Shown here piece after piece: positions 22,198 through 33,300 of a stretch of 64,000 bases of DNA (position 1 is the stretch's first letter; every line of letters begins with the position of its first letter). The DNA is from Hyalella azteca (taxonomy: Eukaryota > Arthropoda > Malacostraca > Amphipoda > Hyalellidae): the NCBI RefSeq assembly GCF_000764305.2, contig NW_025942437.1, positions 21,735-85,734 of the forward strand, in the 5' to 3' direction. Position numbers and translations under genes: made by a program. Below the pieces are notes generated by a model. The model was not told where the DNA came from. It worked only from the letters and a program-made list of their open reading frames with translations, and searched no databases.

Positions 22198-23772
22198 TCA
22201 GTGATCAAAAATTTGAGGCGAAAAGGTCGTCAGGGTATTGTAGTCTTGGCTGCTGAGTAGAGCTTCCTTCATCATCCTCACGCCCTTGGTGAAGTTTATC
22301 TTGGACGTCCATGTGTCAAAAGGCTTGCGACACAAATCGCAGTTCCTGCAAGAGCAATCTTTTAAGAAAAACTATAATTTTAAATCATCCGCTACCAATT
22401 GGCTCTACTACCCGTACAATGCTAGCTTCTTTATAACAAAGTTGGCAAATAATCTAGGCATTAGCAAGCAAAATAAAATGTTCATGAGTAATGAGACGTG
22501 TCGAGCTGATTGCAATAGTGAATAAATTTGAACGCCTACCGTTTACGGGGAGGATCCTGCACCATATTCTTGACGCATCCCAGGCACATGTACTCGCCAC
22601 ACCCATCGAGAACTGCCAACAAATTATCTTCAAACTGTGTATGACAAATGGGACAGATTTGCTTAATGCCCATAATTTCTGCCTGGTGCTGGTTCTTGCC
22701 TGCATCAGCAGTCATGGCCATTTTGTGCCACATTGTGAACCAGAGACTGCAGAAGAAAGGGTTGAGTGTAAGGTGCCATTCCTTAATTTCTCTAGTACGG
22801 TTCAAGTCGTCGTAGTAGAAGTTGGAATAAGCTACCGAGAATCTTTTCATTAATCCGATCTCCTTTCGTTCCAAGAGAGGGCGAGTCAGCGTGTCGACGG
22901 GGAACTTCGACATATAGTGACATCCCAAGCGCTTTATGGCTCTCTTCAGGGTTTCGTCCTGAATATCAATAGCGGAAGTTTGAATGCTCACATCAACTGC
23001 CTCTGGCTCCGCATGCTTGAACAAGATTAACATCCGTCTCCCCATGTCATGAGCATAGTGACGAACAAGATCCAGGTTTATCAGAGCCTGCACGATTCTG
23101 ACCAGGCTTTGATCCGTCACTTTCGCTTCTTTAGCAACGATATACTTCATCGGTGCCTTGAAAACCAAATCCACACAATGGTCAGCGTACTTGCAAAAAA
23201 TTCCGGATTGTGTGTCGTCCTCATCGACGCTGGAGTCGGTGCCGAATAGGAGATCTTCTGATATAACAGTTTCTTCAGATTGGGTTTTAATGTAGTTGGC
23301 TATTTGTGAATGCAGAACCAGGAGATCACGTGGAGGAGCTTTCACTATTAAGCTGTGCACGGACAGGCACGCGAGATCCAATTCTTCTAGACCGTAACAT
23401 GGGATCAGTTCCTTAGCTTCTGTTGGAACTTCGCACGCACTCTTCTCCACCCGTTCAATGGGGATGCGCTTCCAAGCTCTCAGCAGCTGGTAAAAATCCT
23501 TGATCATATTTCTCATCACAAACTTGCTATTTACTTCCTTCATAGGAGAATCTGGAGCCGAAGTGGAGTCTGCGTCCTCCTGCTTCTTCTTACGCGGAGA
23601 GAAGGAGAACCCTTGAACTCCTTTCTGAGGTGATGCCTGTAGGCGAGTAAGAAAATATAATATTGGATATACGGCCCTACAATCGGTTAATATACAGTAT
23701 TCGCAAATTAGCTACATTGTTCTTGAAAAACAGAATCTGATAGAGTTCTATCGTCCCACTTACCTCCGCCAT
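22198..23772 (-). CDS. Atypical C-terminal RING protein, three exons
   Basis: Exon 1 is 23,764-23,772 (MAE, donor GAG|GTAAGT), exon 2 is 22,540-23,636, and exon 3 is 22,198-22,345. The acceptors are CTACAG|GCA and TTGCAG|GAA, and the exon 2 donor is ACG|GTAGGC. Phases fit and give 417 residues. The N-terminus carries FSPRKKK, a possible nuclear signal. The middle 300 residues are helical-looking, with no family I recognise. The C-terminal zinc module is CPICHTQF..., DGCGEYMCLGC and, completed only by splicing, NCDLCRKPFDTWTSK. This fits a C3HC4-type spacing, except that the usual histidine after the third cysteine is Glu (CGEYMC). If it folds as a RING it may act as an E3 ubiquitin ligase scaffold; that is inference. 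The unspliced frame would stop just before the last cysteine pair, which supports the intron. Confidence 0.75.
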
Positions 23773-24129
23773 ACTGAGAACGCGACTTTTTTTCCTTTCT
23801 CTGATCGATCTAAAAACTGATAATTTGGATTACTGTATCAATGGAAGCGTGTAGTTACGAAATGGTAAAGGCATGTCAATAAATCTTTTTATTCAGGTAA
23901 AACAATCTAAGTACAAATAAGCCTACTCTGAAAGAATAGAAGTTTCCGTGCTGACACTTAAGTAGATAGGAAGGTTACTAGTGCTGTCTGAACAGCGTTA
24001 GTTTAATATCCAAGGTGCAAGTGATCTTGTTGACGGCCTTGCAGAAAGGGGAGTTCATATGCAGCCTTCAACTATAAAGTTTAATTGAGCAGAGGAACTC
24101 TGCTATAGAGCGCTCATAGCTCTGGCTTC

Positions 24130-24383
24130 CCGACTTTTAATATAGCGGTTTCAGTGCTTATTAGGGCGTAGGCCTGTAGCCTATTCTTAACATTGCAGAA
24201 CATTCACAGCATGTTGCGGGCTTGAACTCACAACTCACTGCTTCAAATTTTCTTTGCTTAACCGCCTGGCCTCCTTGCCGTTTCTGACCAGTAACTGGCG
24301 CACAGAGCTGGGATCGAACCCGCAACTCTCGGCGCCAATCTTGATAGGTATTCTGAACTTTAACCACTGGGCCATGGCCTCCT
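24130..24383 (-). mobile_element. Dimeric tRNA-derived SINE (best copy)
   Basis: On the minus strand the element starts GAGGCCATGGCCCAGTGG. The A box TGGCCCAGTGG fits the TRGCNNAGYGG consensus, and the B box GGTTCGATCCC follows about 45 bases later. A second tRNA-like module follows (GGCCAGGCGGTTAAGCA ... GTGAGTTCAAGCC). The tail is TTAAGAATAGGCTACAGGC. Two pol III-type modules in tandem make a dimeric SINE. Related copies are at 17,695, 25,705 and 26,097. The tail is shared with another SINE type at 34,605 and 40,632. Confidence 0.85.
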
Positions 24384-25704
24384 AAGCCAAGGTGGATATT
24401 CATGAACGAATTTCATGATAGGCCCTGTTAGGCCTTCATGTTCAGCAACTAACTCCATTCTGGCAGCAAATTTTGTTACTTCATTAATGCACGTTTATAT
24501 ATCGTCAGTAAGGAACTGACTATCGTCAAAATCATGGTAACGCAGCTAGCAGCACCGCGATATTCACGGTTCATCTCGCGCTGTTAAGGATTGAAGTACG
24601 AAAACAAATTACGTATACCCAATGGGAGTCCACCGTATATTACACAATCGCACACCGTGGTAAAGATCAAAAAGATGCTGAAGCCTAAAATCACGATTGA
24701 TCTTATATCAGACAAGTTAACACTCCCACGATGGTCGAAACCCCGCGAATATATAGTTGGACAAGATCACGCAAGCCCGAAGTTGGTTAGGAAGTTGCTA
24801 ACTGCAGGCCATGATGAGACTTCCAAAGTTGCTGTCATCAATCAGGTTCCCGCACCGCCGCACGTCATTGTGACTATATACGCAATGGTTCAGCCGCTCA
24901 AACTCAAATTGGGAAGGTGAACTATTAATTTCCTAAACGATAACTTGTGACCTTAGGTTAACTTGTATAGTAATCTTTCAAGAATTCCCCGACGGTATCA
25001 GAAAGTTTACAAGGACGGGGAGAGAGTTCCGCAGTGCCTACAGCCAATGAGACAACGCTTAACGATGCCCTATAGCCCACTTAGATACTACCAGTAAAAG
25101 AAAGAACTTTCTGCCAGACTCGCCGTCATAGTGAAACCTGCATAGTACCTAATTATCTCTTAATATTTTACTGAACTAAGTTAACATGCCTGACCATAAC
25201 TGGAAACTTAAGACGCCATTAAAACCACCCACACGAGTATCACTTGAACCCCGATTACTTCAGCTTTCCTACAACTCAACATGATCATAAAATCATTCAA
25301 GCTACACGTTCATCGGCAAAGATTAGCTTGCGATCAGTTAACGCTGGCCTCAATCAACCGGATGGTAATGACTTCGTTTTGAAAATGCCGCATATGGCCC
25401 ATGCAGACCACTAGCTTCAACCAAATGATTACATTTCATTGGCGACTCAATCTATCTCTAAGTTATCAGAAATGTGGATGCTTTCAAGCATGCATGTTTT
25501 CCCGCGCAATAAAATAAGGCTTGAACAAAATCGCAAGAAATTTGGAGTAATTTTTTACTAACAATCAAGATGTGCCGTACCACTTAGCGTTGAAAAGATG
25601 TAATTGATGGATCAATAATTAGTCATGGGTTCCTTCTAAATTGCGTTGAAATTTAGTTAACATATAATAAAGCAGTGTCTGCGTTAAATTGGCCATTAGA
25701 CTTG
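24384..25704. other. No gene supported
   Basis: A 109-codon plus-strand frame (24,591-24,920) is open but has no recognisable domain, signal peptide or splice-supported extension. The rest lacks long frames. I see no clear repeat here. Confidence 0.4.
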
Positions 25705-25917
25705 TAGCTAATTCCTATCATCGTAGAGTATTTACAGCTTGTTGCGGGTCTAGAACACGCAACTCACTGCTTCAATTGTGCTGTGCTTAGCCCCGCCCAG
25801 CCACTCCGACAATTTTACCAGAACTCTCACTTGTAGCTGGGATCGAACCCACAACTCGATCACTGCCCTAATCCTAGTACACATACCTGAAACTGTAACC
25901 ATTGGGCCATTCTCGGA
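25705..25917 (-). mobile_element. Dimeric tRNA-SINE copy
   Basis: On the minus strand it has ATGGCCCAATGGTTACAGTT (A box region, one mismatch), the B box word GGTTCGATCCCAGC, and then the second module ending with TGAGTTGCGTGTTCTAGACC. It is more diverged than the 24,130 copy. Confidence 0.75.
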
Positions 25918-26075
25918 GATATTTTACATTATTTAAGTAGTTAACCCCGAGTATAGCAACAAAACAAATGGTGGGTTAATGAATTATATATGAGTAACAG
26001 GGTGAAGATTGATAAAATTGTACGCGTCATTCAGTTAAATGTGACTTTGGAACAATGCCACGGTTTAAAGTAATT

Positions 26076-26340
26076 TAACCACTGGGCCACGGCAGGGTGG
26101 CCCAGTGGTTACAGTTCAGAGTACCAAGACCATAGCAGAGAGGCGCGAGGTCGATCCCAGCTCTGTGCGCCAGTTTCTGGTCAGAATCGGCAAGGAGGCC
26201 AGGCGGTTAAGCACAGCAGAATAGTAGCAGTGAGTTGTGAGTTCGAGACCGCAAAATGCTGTGAATGTTCTGCGATGTTAAGAATCGGCGACAGGCCTAC
26301 GGCCTAATAACGCTGAAACCGCTATTATTATTATATTAAT
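26076..26340 (+). mobile_element. Dimeric tRNA-SINE copy with head-to-head A-box palindrome
   Basis: The plus-strand copy starts GTGGCCCAGTGGTTACAGTT at 26,097 and has B box GAGGTCGATCCCAGC, the second module GAGGCCAGGCGGTTAAGCA, and the tail TAAGAATCGGCGACAGGC ending in a TTATTATTATATTAA run. Immediately upstream (26,076-26,090) the word TAACCACTGGGCCAC is the exact complement of the element start, making a 15-base inverted repeat with a 6-base spacer. That looks like the start of a second SINE inserted head to head. Confidence 0.82.
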
Positions 26341-27116
26341 AGCCATCACTTCAACGGGCGAGGAATTGATATTGTTTTACTATAAAAAATTAGTTTGCAT
26401 ATTCATTAGCAGGCGGAACTAAAAGATGATAAAAAATTTCACTAATAACATTAATTTTATTTCGAGTAAAATTTTTCATTTGTGTACATGGATTCATGAT
26501 TTTTTTCTTGACCAGTCAATTGTTTTCCTGTGAAATATGTTCACGTAAATGTCTGTCAAATAATCAATTTTAATTAATCAATAGACTCAAATGAGGACAC
26601 TAAGAAAGCATAGGGTTGAAAAAAAAATACATTGGTAAAATTCATATTTTTTGATAAATCTTCTATATATTTTTTGCGAGAAATTTTATTCTCTCACTAA
26701 TATAATAGATATAAACATTCAAATTACATTTGGGGAAATTAAAGTGAGCTCAGAAGCCAGTATTATTAACGTGGTTAATATGTATTTAATCGTATATAAT
26801 GTAATTAACCTATTTATAATACATTTCATTACAGCTAATAATCTTTAATTAAAGGGGTTTACGGTTAACATGTTTCAGTTCCACTATCGTTTTAATTGAT
26901 GTAATAACTGATTGAGTTTAATTAAATTATTGTACTTAGAACTCGATATTGGCATGCTCAATATTTTGTAGTATTGCGAACTACAAAATAATTTACCGTA
27001 CATTTCAAGGAAACTTATTTAGCGTATCGCAATAACTGTTATCATTGGTCAAATAATTTTTTTTTCTCGCAAAAAAATCACCTGCGCAACAGGGCAAGGA
27101 TAGGACAGACAATCTG
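26341..27116. other. AT-rich intergenic stretch downstream of SLC6
   Basis: No gene is supported. The region is AT-rich, with short frames only. It contains the presumed 3' flank of the minus-strand SLC6 gene. Confidence 0.5.
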
Positions 27117-27374
27117 TTGAAGAACAATCTTTAAAACTATGACTATCAGTTGTTGTAAGAGAGACCAGGATTGTCGATGCCGATCTTTGTTTTCTCGCCA
27201 AAAAAGATTGTTGAAGAATAAGCGGTCGTAAAAATTGTTGAAGAACAATCGGCCGTAAAGATTGTTGAAAAACAATCGGCCGTAAAGATTGTTGAAGAAC
27301 AATCTTTAAAACTATGACTATCAGTTGTTGTAAGAGAGACCAGGATTGTCGATGCCGATCTTAGTTTTCTCGCC
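27117..27374. repeat. Duplication of the SLC6 last-exon end
   Basis: About 82 bases at 27,117-27,198 are a near-exact direct copy of 27,290-27,374, the stop-codon end and 3' flank of SLC6 exon 13 (shared word TCAGTTGTTGTAAGAGAGAC). Between them the 26-27-base unit with GGCCGTAAAGATTGTTGAA is repeated about three times. The coding use of the second, distal copy is unlikely, because the first stop precedes it. Confidence 0.85.
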
Positions 27375-30300
27375 GGCGCGGCGCGCGGCGACGAGCAGCT
27401 GCCTGGCGTCGGGGTCGCCGGGGCCCCAGCTCAGCGCCGGGCCAAACACGCGCGCCATTTGCTGCGGCGTGGAAATGATACAATGTTAGGGACAACATGT
27501 CATTGTTTATCATAGGAGTGCTAGATATTATATTTGGTAATACGAGTGTTACATATTATATTTGGTATTATGAGTATTATGACATAACTAAAACATTGAT
27601 GTTTAGAGGAACGTGTGATTGTTTATCATAGAATATGAATGTTAGATATTATATTTGGTAATACGAGTGTTACATATTATATTTGGTATTATGAGTATTA
27701 TGACAACTAAAACATTGATGTTTAGAGGAACGTGTGATTGTTTATCTTAGAATATGAGTGTTAGATATTATATTTGGTATTGTGACATAAGTGAATCATT
27801 GACGTTTTAAGGAGCGTGTGATTGTTTATCATAGAACACGAGTGTTTGTTATCCAATGTTATTGAAAACATGTCATTGTTTATCATAGAACAGAAGTGTT
27901 ATAGTGTATATTATATTTGGTATTGTGACATAAGTGAAACATTGACTTTTGAGGAACGTGTGATTGTCTTTCATGGAATACGAGTGTTTGTTATTTAATG
28001 TTAGGGAAAACCTGTGATTATTTATCTTAGAACAGGGGTGTTTGTTATCTAATGTTAGGGAAAACGTGTGATTGTTTATCATAGAACACGAGTGTTAGAT
28101 ATTTAGATATTAAATTTGGTATTGTGAAATAAGTGAATTATTGATGTTTAGAGGAACGTGTGATTATATGGTTTGGAACATGGCCTAACATGGAATTAGG
28201 CAGGGTGAATGACATTCTGACAAATTTGACTCAATGACATCAACAGTGAGTGGTAATTTTGCATGAGCCTGGGGATACATGAATTGCTAAAGTGTTTAAT
28301 CAATTTGAATTCATTAATTAGCTCAGCTTACCACGTGAAAAGACGCTAAACTCTTCTTAACAATGACGAAATTCATTTCAAAATTTCTATTTAGGAACGA
28401 AGCGATATGACTCGTGAACTATATAAATCATATGTACCACACGATGAGCCAATATAGGTAGACTAAAAAAAACTTATAACATCAATCTGCTTGAATCGCA
28501 AGTTCAACAAGAAATTAACGGCGTAAGAAACGTCATTAAAGATATGATGAATTTACTTAGAATTTTCTTTGCTTCTAAGTTCTTGAATATAAATAAATCT
28601 CACTCTGGTGACTAGTCGCTTGCAGACCATCAAAATAAAGACCACGGGGATCATACAGACTATAAATAAATCTCACTCTGGTGACTAGTCGCTTGCAGAC
28701 CATCAAAATATAGACCACCGGGATCATACAGACTATAAATAAATCTCACTCTGGTGACGAGTCGCTTGCAGACCATCAAAATGAAGACCACCGGGATCCA
28801 GCCGATGGACACAGCTGTCAGGGTCCAGCGCAGGGGCGTGGCCCAGGTGGGGTCTGAATCCAGGGCCGCTGCTGGGTCGGTCCAGGTCAGCACAGAAAAT
28901 ATCAGCATCACCTGCACGCAAATTTTATGATGAAGTATCAAGATCTTTATCATGATTTTATCGTTAATTAACTTCATGCTAATTAACCTTTTACCATTAA
29001 TCTCGTTAATTAACCTCATTATTTCAACAGGTAACCTTATATACGCAAGGCCATGCGTGTAGGTCGCAACGTTCATCTCGCCATCGTCTTGTTACAAGTC
29101 ACAGTTCGTTGTATTGAAATTATTTACAAGCAATATTGTAATTGATCGATAAAATTATAATGACAACATTAATTCCAACGTTCTTATCTGAACGAACTTG
29201 AGTTCTTACGAGACAACTAACAATAACAATGACACAACTCACGATAACGGTGACACAACTCACGATAACGATGACACAACTCACGGTAACAATGACACAA
29301 CTCACGGTAACAATGACACAACTCACGGTAACAGTGACACAACTCACGATAACGATGACACAACTATGACACAACTCACGATAACAATGACACAACTCAC
29401 GATAACGATGACACAACTCACGATAACGATGACACAACTCACGATAACGATGACACAACTCACGATAACGATGACACAACTCACGATAACGGTGACGGGA
29501 GAAAGGAAGGTCCAGCAGAGTTTCCAGAAGATGGAGGGGTTGTAGCCCAGCATGAAGGCGAAGTCTTCACTCAACCTCCTCACGCCGTACAACCAGCTTA
29601 GCGTGAGCAGCTCGCACGCTGCCACAACCATCACGCTCACACCCACCCCGTACTGGCTCAGCATGTTGAGCAGGAAGTAACCTCGCTCCTGGAGGGTGTA
29701 CAGTGATGACATCGTTAACTTTTATGAATAAATGTTTGAATAATAATATTTGATAATGTTTGTAATAAATAATAATAATGCTTGAATAATAATATATTAT
29801 AATTACGAATAAATATCTTGAAATATTTATAGATGAGTATCGCGATCCTGGTAGGTTTGCAATGATGGATTCGTTATAGTTCAAGAAGAATTAATATTTT
29901 CAGTCAATTTTGAAAAAATAAAAAATTATAATCGCGATCCCGGCAGAAGTGAAGTTATTATGACATCATCTTTGCGTGAGGAACGAAGGAATATTTTTAA
30001 GCAATTTTGAACGATTATAAAGTGTTGGTGACTAGCGATTCAATCGTGATATTTTCAAATCAAATCAATACATAAACAATAATAAAATGAACATAAAATA
30101 ATATTCATATAGTGATCCCCGTTTCCGTCGAGTGCCGTAGGAGGACATTACGTATATAATAATTCCAGAATTGAATAAGAAATAAAGTGAACGAATCTTC
30201 ATTAGATTGTGAAGGCGGGGTAAAGATTGTAAATTTCAAGTAAAAAAAGGGTTGGACTGAAACAATATTCTTCACCGATGAAAGAATAAAGCAGTTCAGA

Positions 30301-33300
30301 GAAATCACGATTTATTAATAAAATATCAGGTAGTAAGCAGTAAAAGCATTATGAAATATAATTTTTGTAAATTAATTACAGAGAAATTTCCCACTCTATA
30401 TGCGCTGTAGCTCAGAATGCCTGAATAAAGTTAAAATCTGCGGGACCACTCGTATGTATGTATGAATTTAAAGTGTCAGAGAGACTATGGTGATTATCTC
30501 TATTGTACCATTTTATTTAGATTTCTGCTAGTTATGTTCATCGATAATGATTAACCATTCAATGATAATTAGACAAGTCAGTGATAATTAGACCAGACAA
30601 TAACAATAAGACCAGACAACAACAATAAGACCAGGCAATAACAATAAGACCAGACAATAACAATAAGACCAGACAACAATCAGCCCAGTCACCTCAGCAC
30701 AGAGCGGCAGAGCCAGCAGGGCGCCGCAGCAGCACAGTCCCCCCGCAACTGTCATGGCGGACGCGCGTAGTCTCGGGACCGTATCCAGGATACCCCCCAC
30801 CACGACGTGCACGTGTCCGGCCTTAACACATCAACGTTGATTCGTTGATCAACGATATACGTTGATAAAGCTTAGGTTTGTTACTTAAACTTATTACGAT
30901 GCTTTACTTGCATGATGCTTTACGCTATGTTTCGTCATACATGCATGATGCTTTACGCTGTGTTTAATCATGCGGTTTCTACAAAATTTGTATTTATTCC
31001 TCTCACTCAGAATTAGGAGAAGAAAAGTTGCGGAGAATTGACTAAAAAAATATAACTCAGTACTCACTGCAGTGAGTGACAGAGAGCGCATTTTCTCGTC
31101 CGTCCGTTCGTGAAGTCACGGACGGACAGACGGACGGACGGACATGACGAGCACAATAGCGCCTTTTTTCCGCAAATGAGAAAATTGTATAAAAAGTTAT
31201 CGTTGAAAAATAATGGAAGACTAATATTAAGATATTTATTAAATCATATTTTTCTTCACATTCAACGGAAAAAATATTTGAAGCATTAGAAAAATTACAT
31301 GACAATTACAGGAATACACAACTTCTAAGCTGTAATTTTGAAATTATTTAGTTATTACCTATATAACTGTAATCAAAGGTAAACTATTTTATAATCATAG
31401 TCTCACCAAAGAGCCCAGGCCGAGGGTGATGAGTGCCACGTAGAAGAGAACGGCCCAGAGATGAGGCACCGGCAGGGCGCTGCCTATGGCGCTCGGGTAC
31501 ACTACCAGGGCCAGGGACTCACCTGGGGGATATTTATTACTAAATATTAACTTAATACTTAAATTAACTTATTACCTGGGGGTGACAAGTTATTTGTATT
31601 ACTCATTTTATTTCATTGAACATTGAAGAGTCATGGGAATTACACATTAAACGTGTGGCTTACACTAAAGAGGGGAACATGTGGAACTTGATTTCAAGCT
31701 CATAAACGTAGATTTACTGTTCGAACAGTCGAAATGGGTGAAGCAATATGATTATTTTTAGCGCATTTTCTCATTTGCACTATTGCACTCTATTACTATT
31801 GTGCTCGCCATGTCCGTCTGTCTGTCCGTCCGTCTGTCCGTGACCTCAAGTTTTCGTCGACGAGAAAATGCGCTCTCTGTCACTCACTGCAGTGAGTACT
31901 GAGTTATATTTTTTTTAACATAACTCGGAATGACCAATAAACAGCCCTTAGCGGAAATAATAAAATCTGCTGAAATACTTTGAGACATATTTCGACTTTG
32001 CAAAAAATGACATAAAGCATATATGACTAATTATTCATTTTATTTAATGGAAGCGTTTTTAATTCATTGATGAAATCGATACCAGGTTCTCAGGTATTAA
32101 TTAAAAATTTCATAAGGTCATAACATATTGCGCGAGTCAAAACAATACTCACAGTAACAAAGTCACGCTAACAAGCAAACCGGAATCTATCATCGACTTT
32201 TCTAAAACCTAAACTTTCAGCTGCTACCACAGGTACACTAACACATGCTACAAAATTAATTTCATAAAATTCTACTGAATTGCAGCGAGAGAATACTTAA
32301 GTTCTCGCTTTCGAATATACTTTTTCATGAGTATACTTTTCGAATTTGATATTACTTAAGCTTGATATAACTTATTAATTTGAATTTGATATTACTTATT
32401 AATTTGATATTCTAATTCGAAAAGTATACACAATTACCCATGTCAGGGAGGTTGGCCACGTCTCTGAGGCCCAGCTCGTGGGCCATGGCCCCCAGCACGG
32501 CGAACACCGCCACGCTCGCTATGATCGACACCACCAGGTCTCCCACGCACATCACCACGGCGTCCAAATGCACCTTGACAACGTTACGCAACATGAGATT
32601 TATAGTAAAACCCAGAGATTATATAATAATAAAACGGAGAGATTATGTTATATTAAAACGGAGAGATTATACTATAATAAAACGGAGAGATTATATGATA
32701 ATAAAATCTAAAGATTATATTATATTAAAATGGAAAGATTATATTATAATAAAATGGAGAGATTATATGATAAAAAAGCGGAGCGATTATATTACATTAA
32801 AACGGTTAAATTATATGATAATAAAATGGAGAGATAATGTTATATTAAAATGGAGAGATTATATAATATTAAAATAGAGAGATTCTCTTACGTTAAAATG
32901 GAGAGAACAGCGGTCCGATAGAAGGTTGAATAGGAATGATTTTTTTCTTAGTTGAGACGTTTTTCGAACCTTATCATTTGGTTTCTTGAAAGAATTATCG
33001 AAAATTCATGATTTAATTACCATTAATTGAGGAAATTTTCTTTTCACTTAAAATTTGAACATTCATTTTTATACGTAAGTATTGGGCCTTCATAAACTTA
33101 TAATCGGATTACCTACCATTGCAGAATTTGTAATTATTTCAAAACTGAAAATTCCATGTGAATTTTACTAGTCAAAAACATATCTCTTTGATAAGATTTG
33201 TGAATTTCGGGCAAAATATTCATAATTAGTAAAATCATTTATAAACTTTTCATAGTATAAATCTAACCATTAATCTACAGGTAGTTGGTTTCGACTCACT

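Noticed and set aside
24591..24920. 109-codon plus-strand frame between SINE copies
   Set aside because: No homology recognised, no exon partner; not enough evidence for a gene.
24130..26340. Possible tRNA genes (good A and B boxes)
   Set aside because: No acceptor-stem pairing or anticodon arm of a functional tRNA; modules are tandem and repeated, so they are SINEs.
29198..29490. CRISPR-like regularly spaced repeats (also 37,112 and 53,498 arrays)
   Set aside because: Units are directly abutting without unique spacers, and the genome is eukaryotic; these are minisatellites.
29120..29712. Long repetitive frames on both strands over the 21-base array
   Set aside because: Array translation; only the 29,485-29,688 part on the minus strand is a real SLC6 exon.
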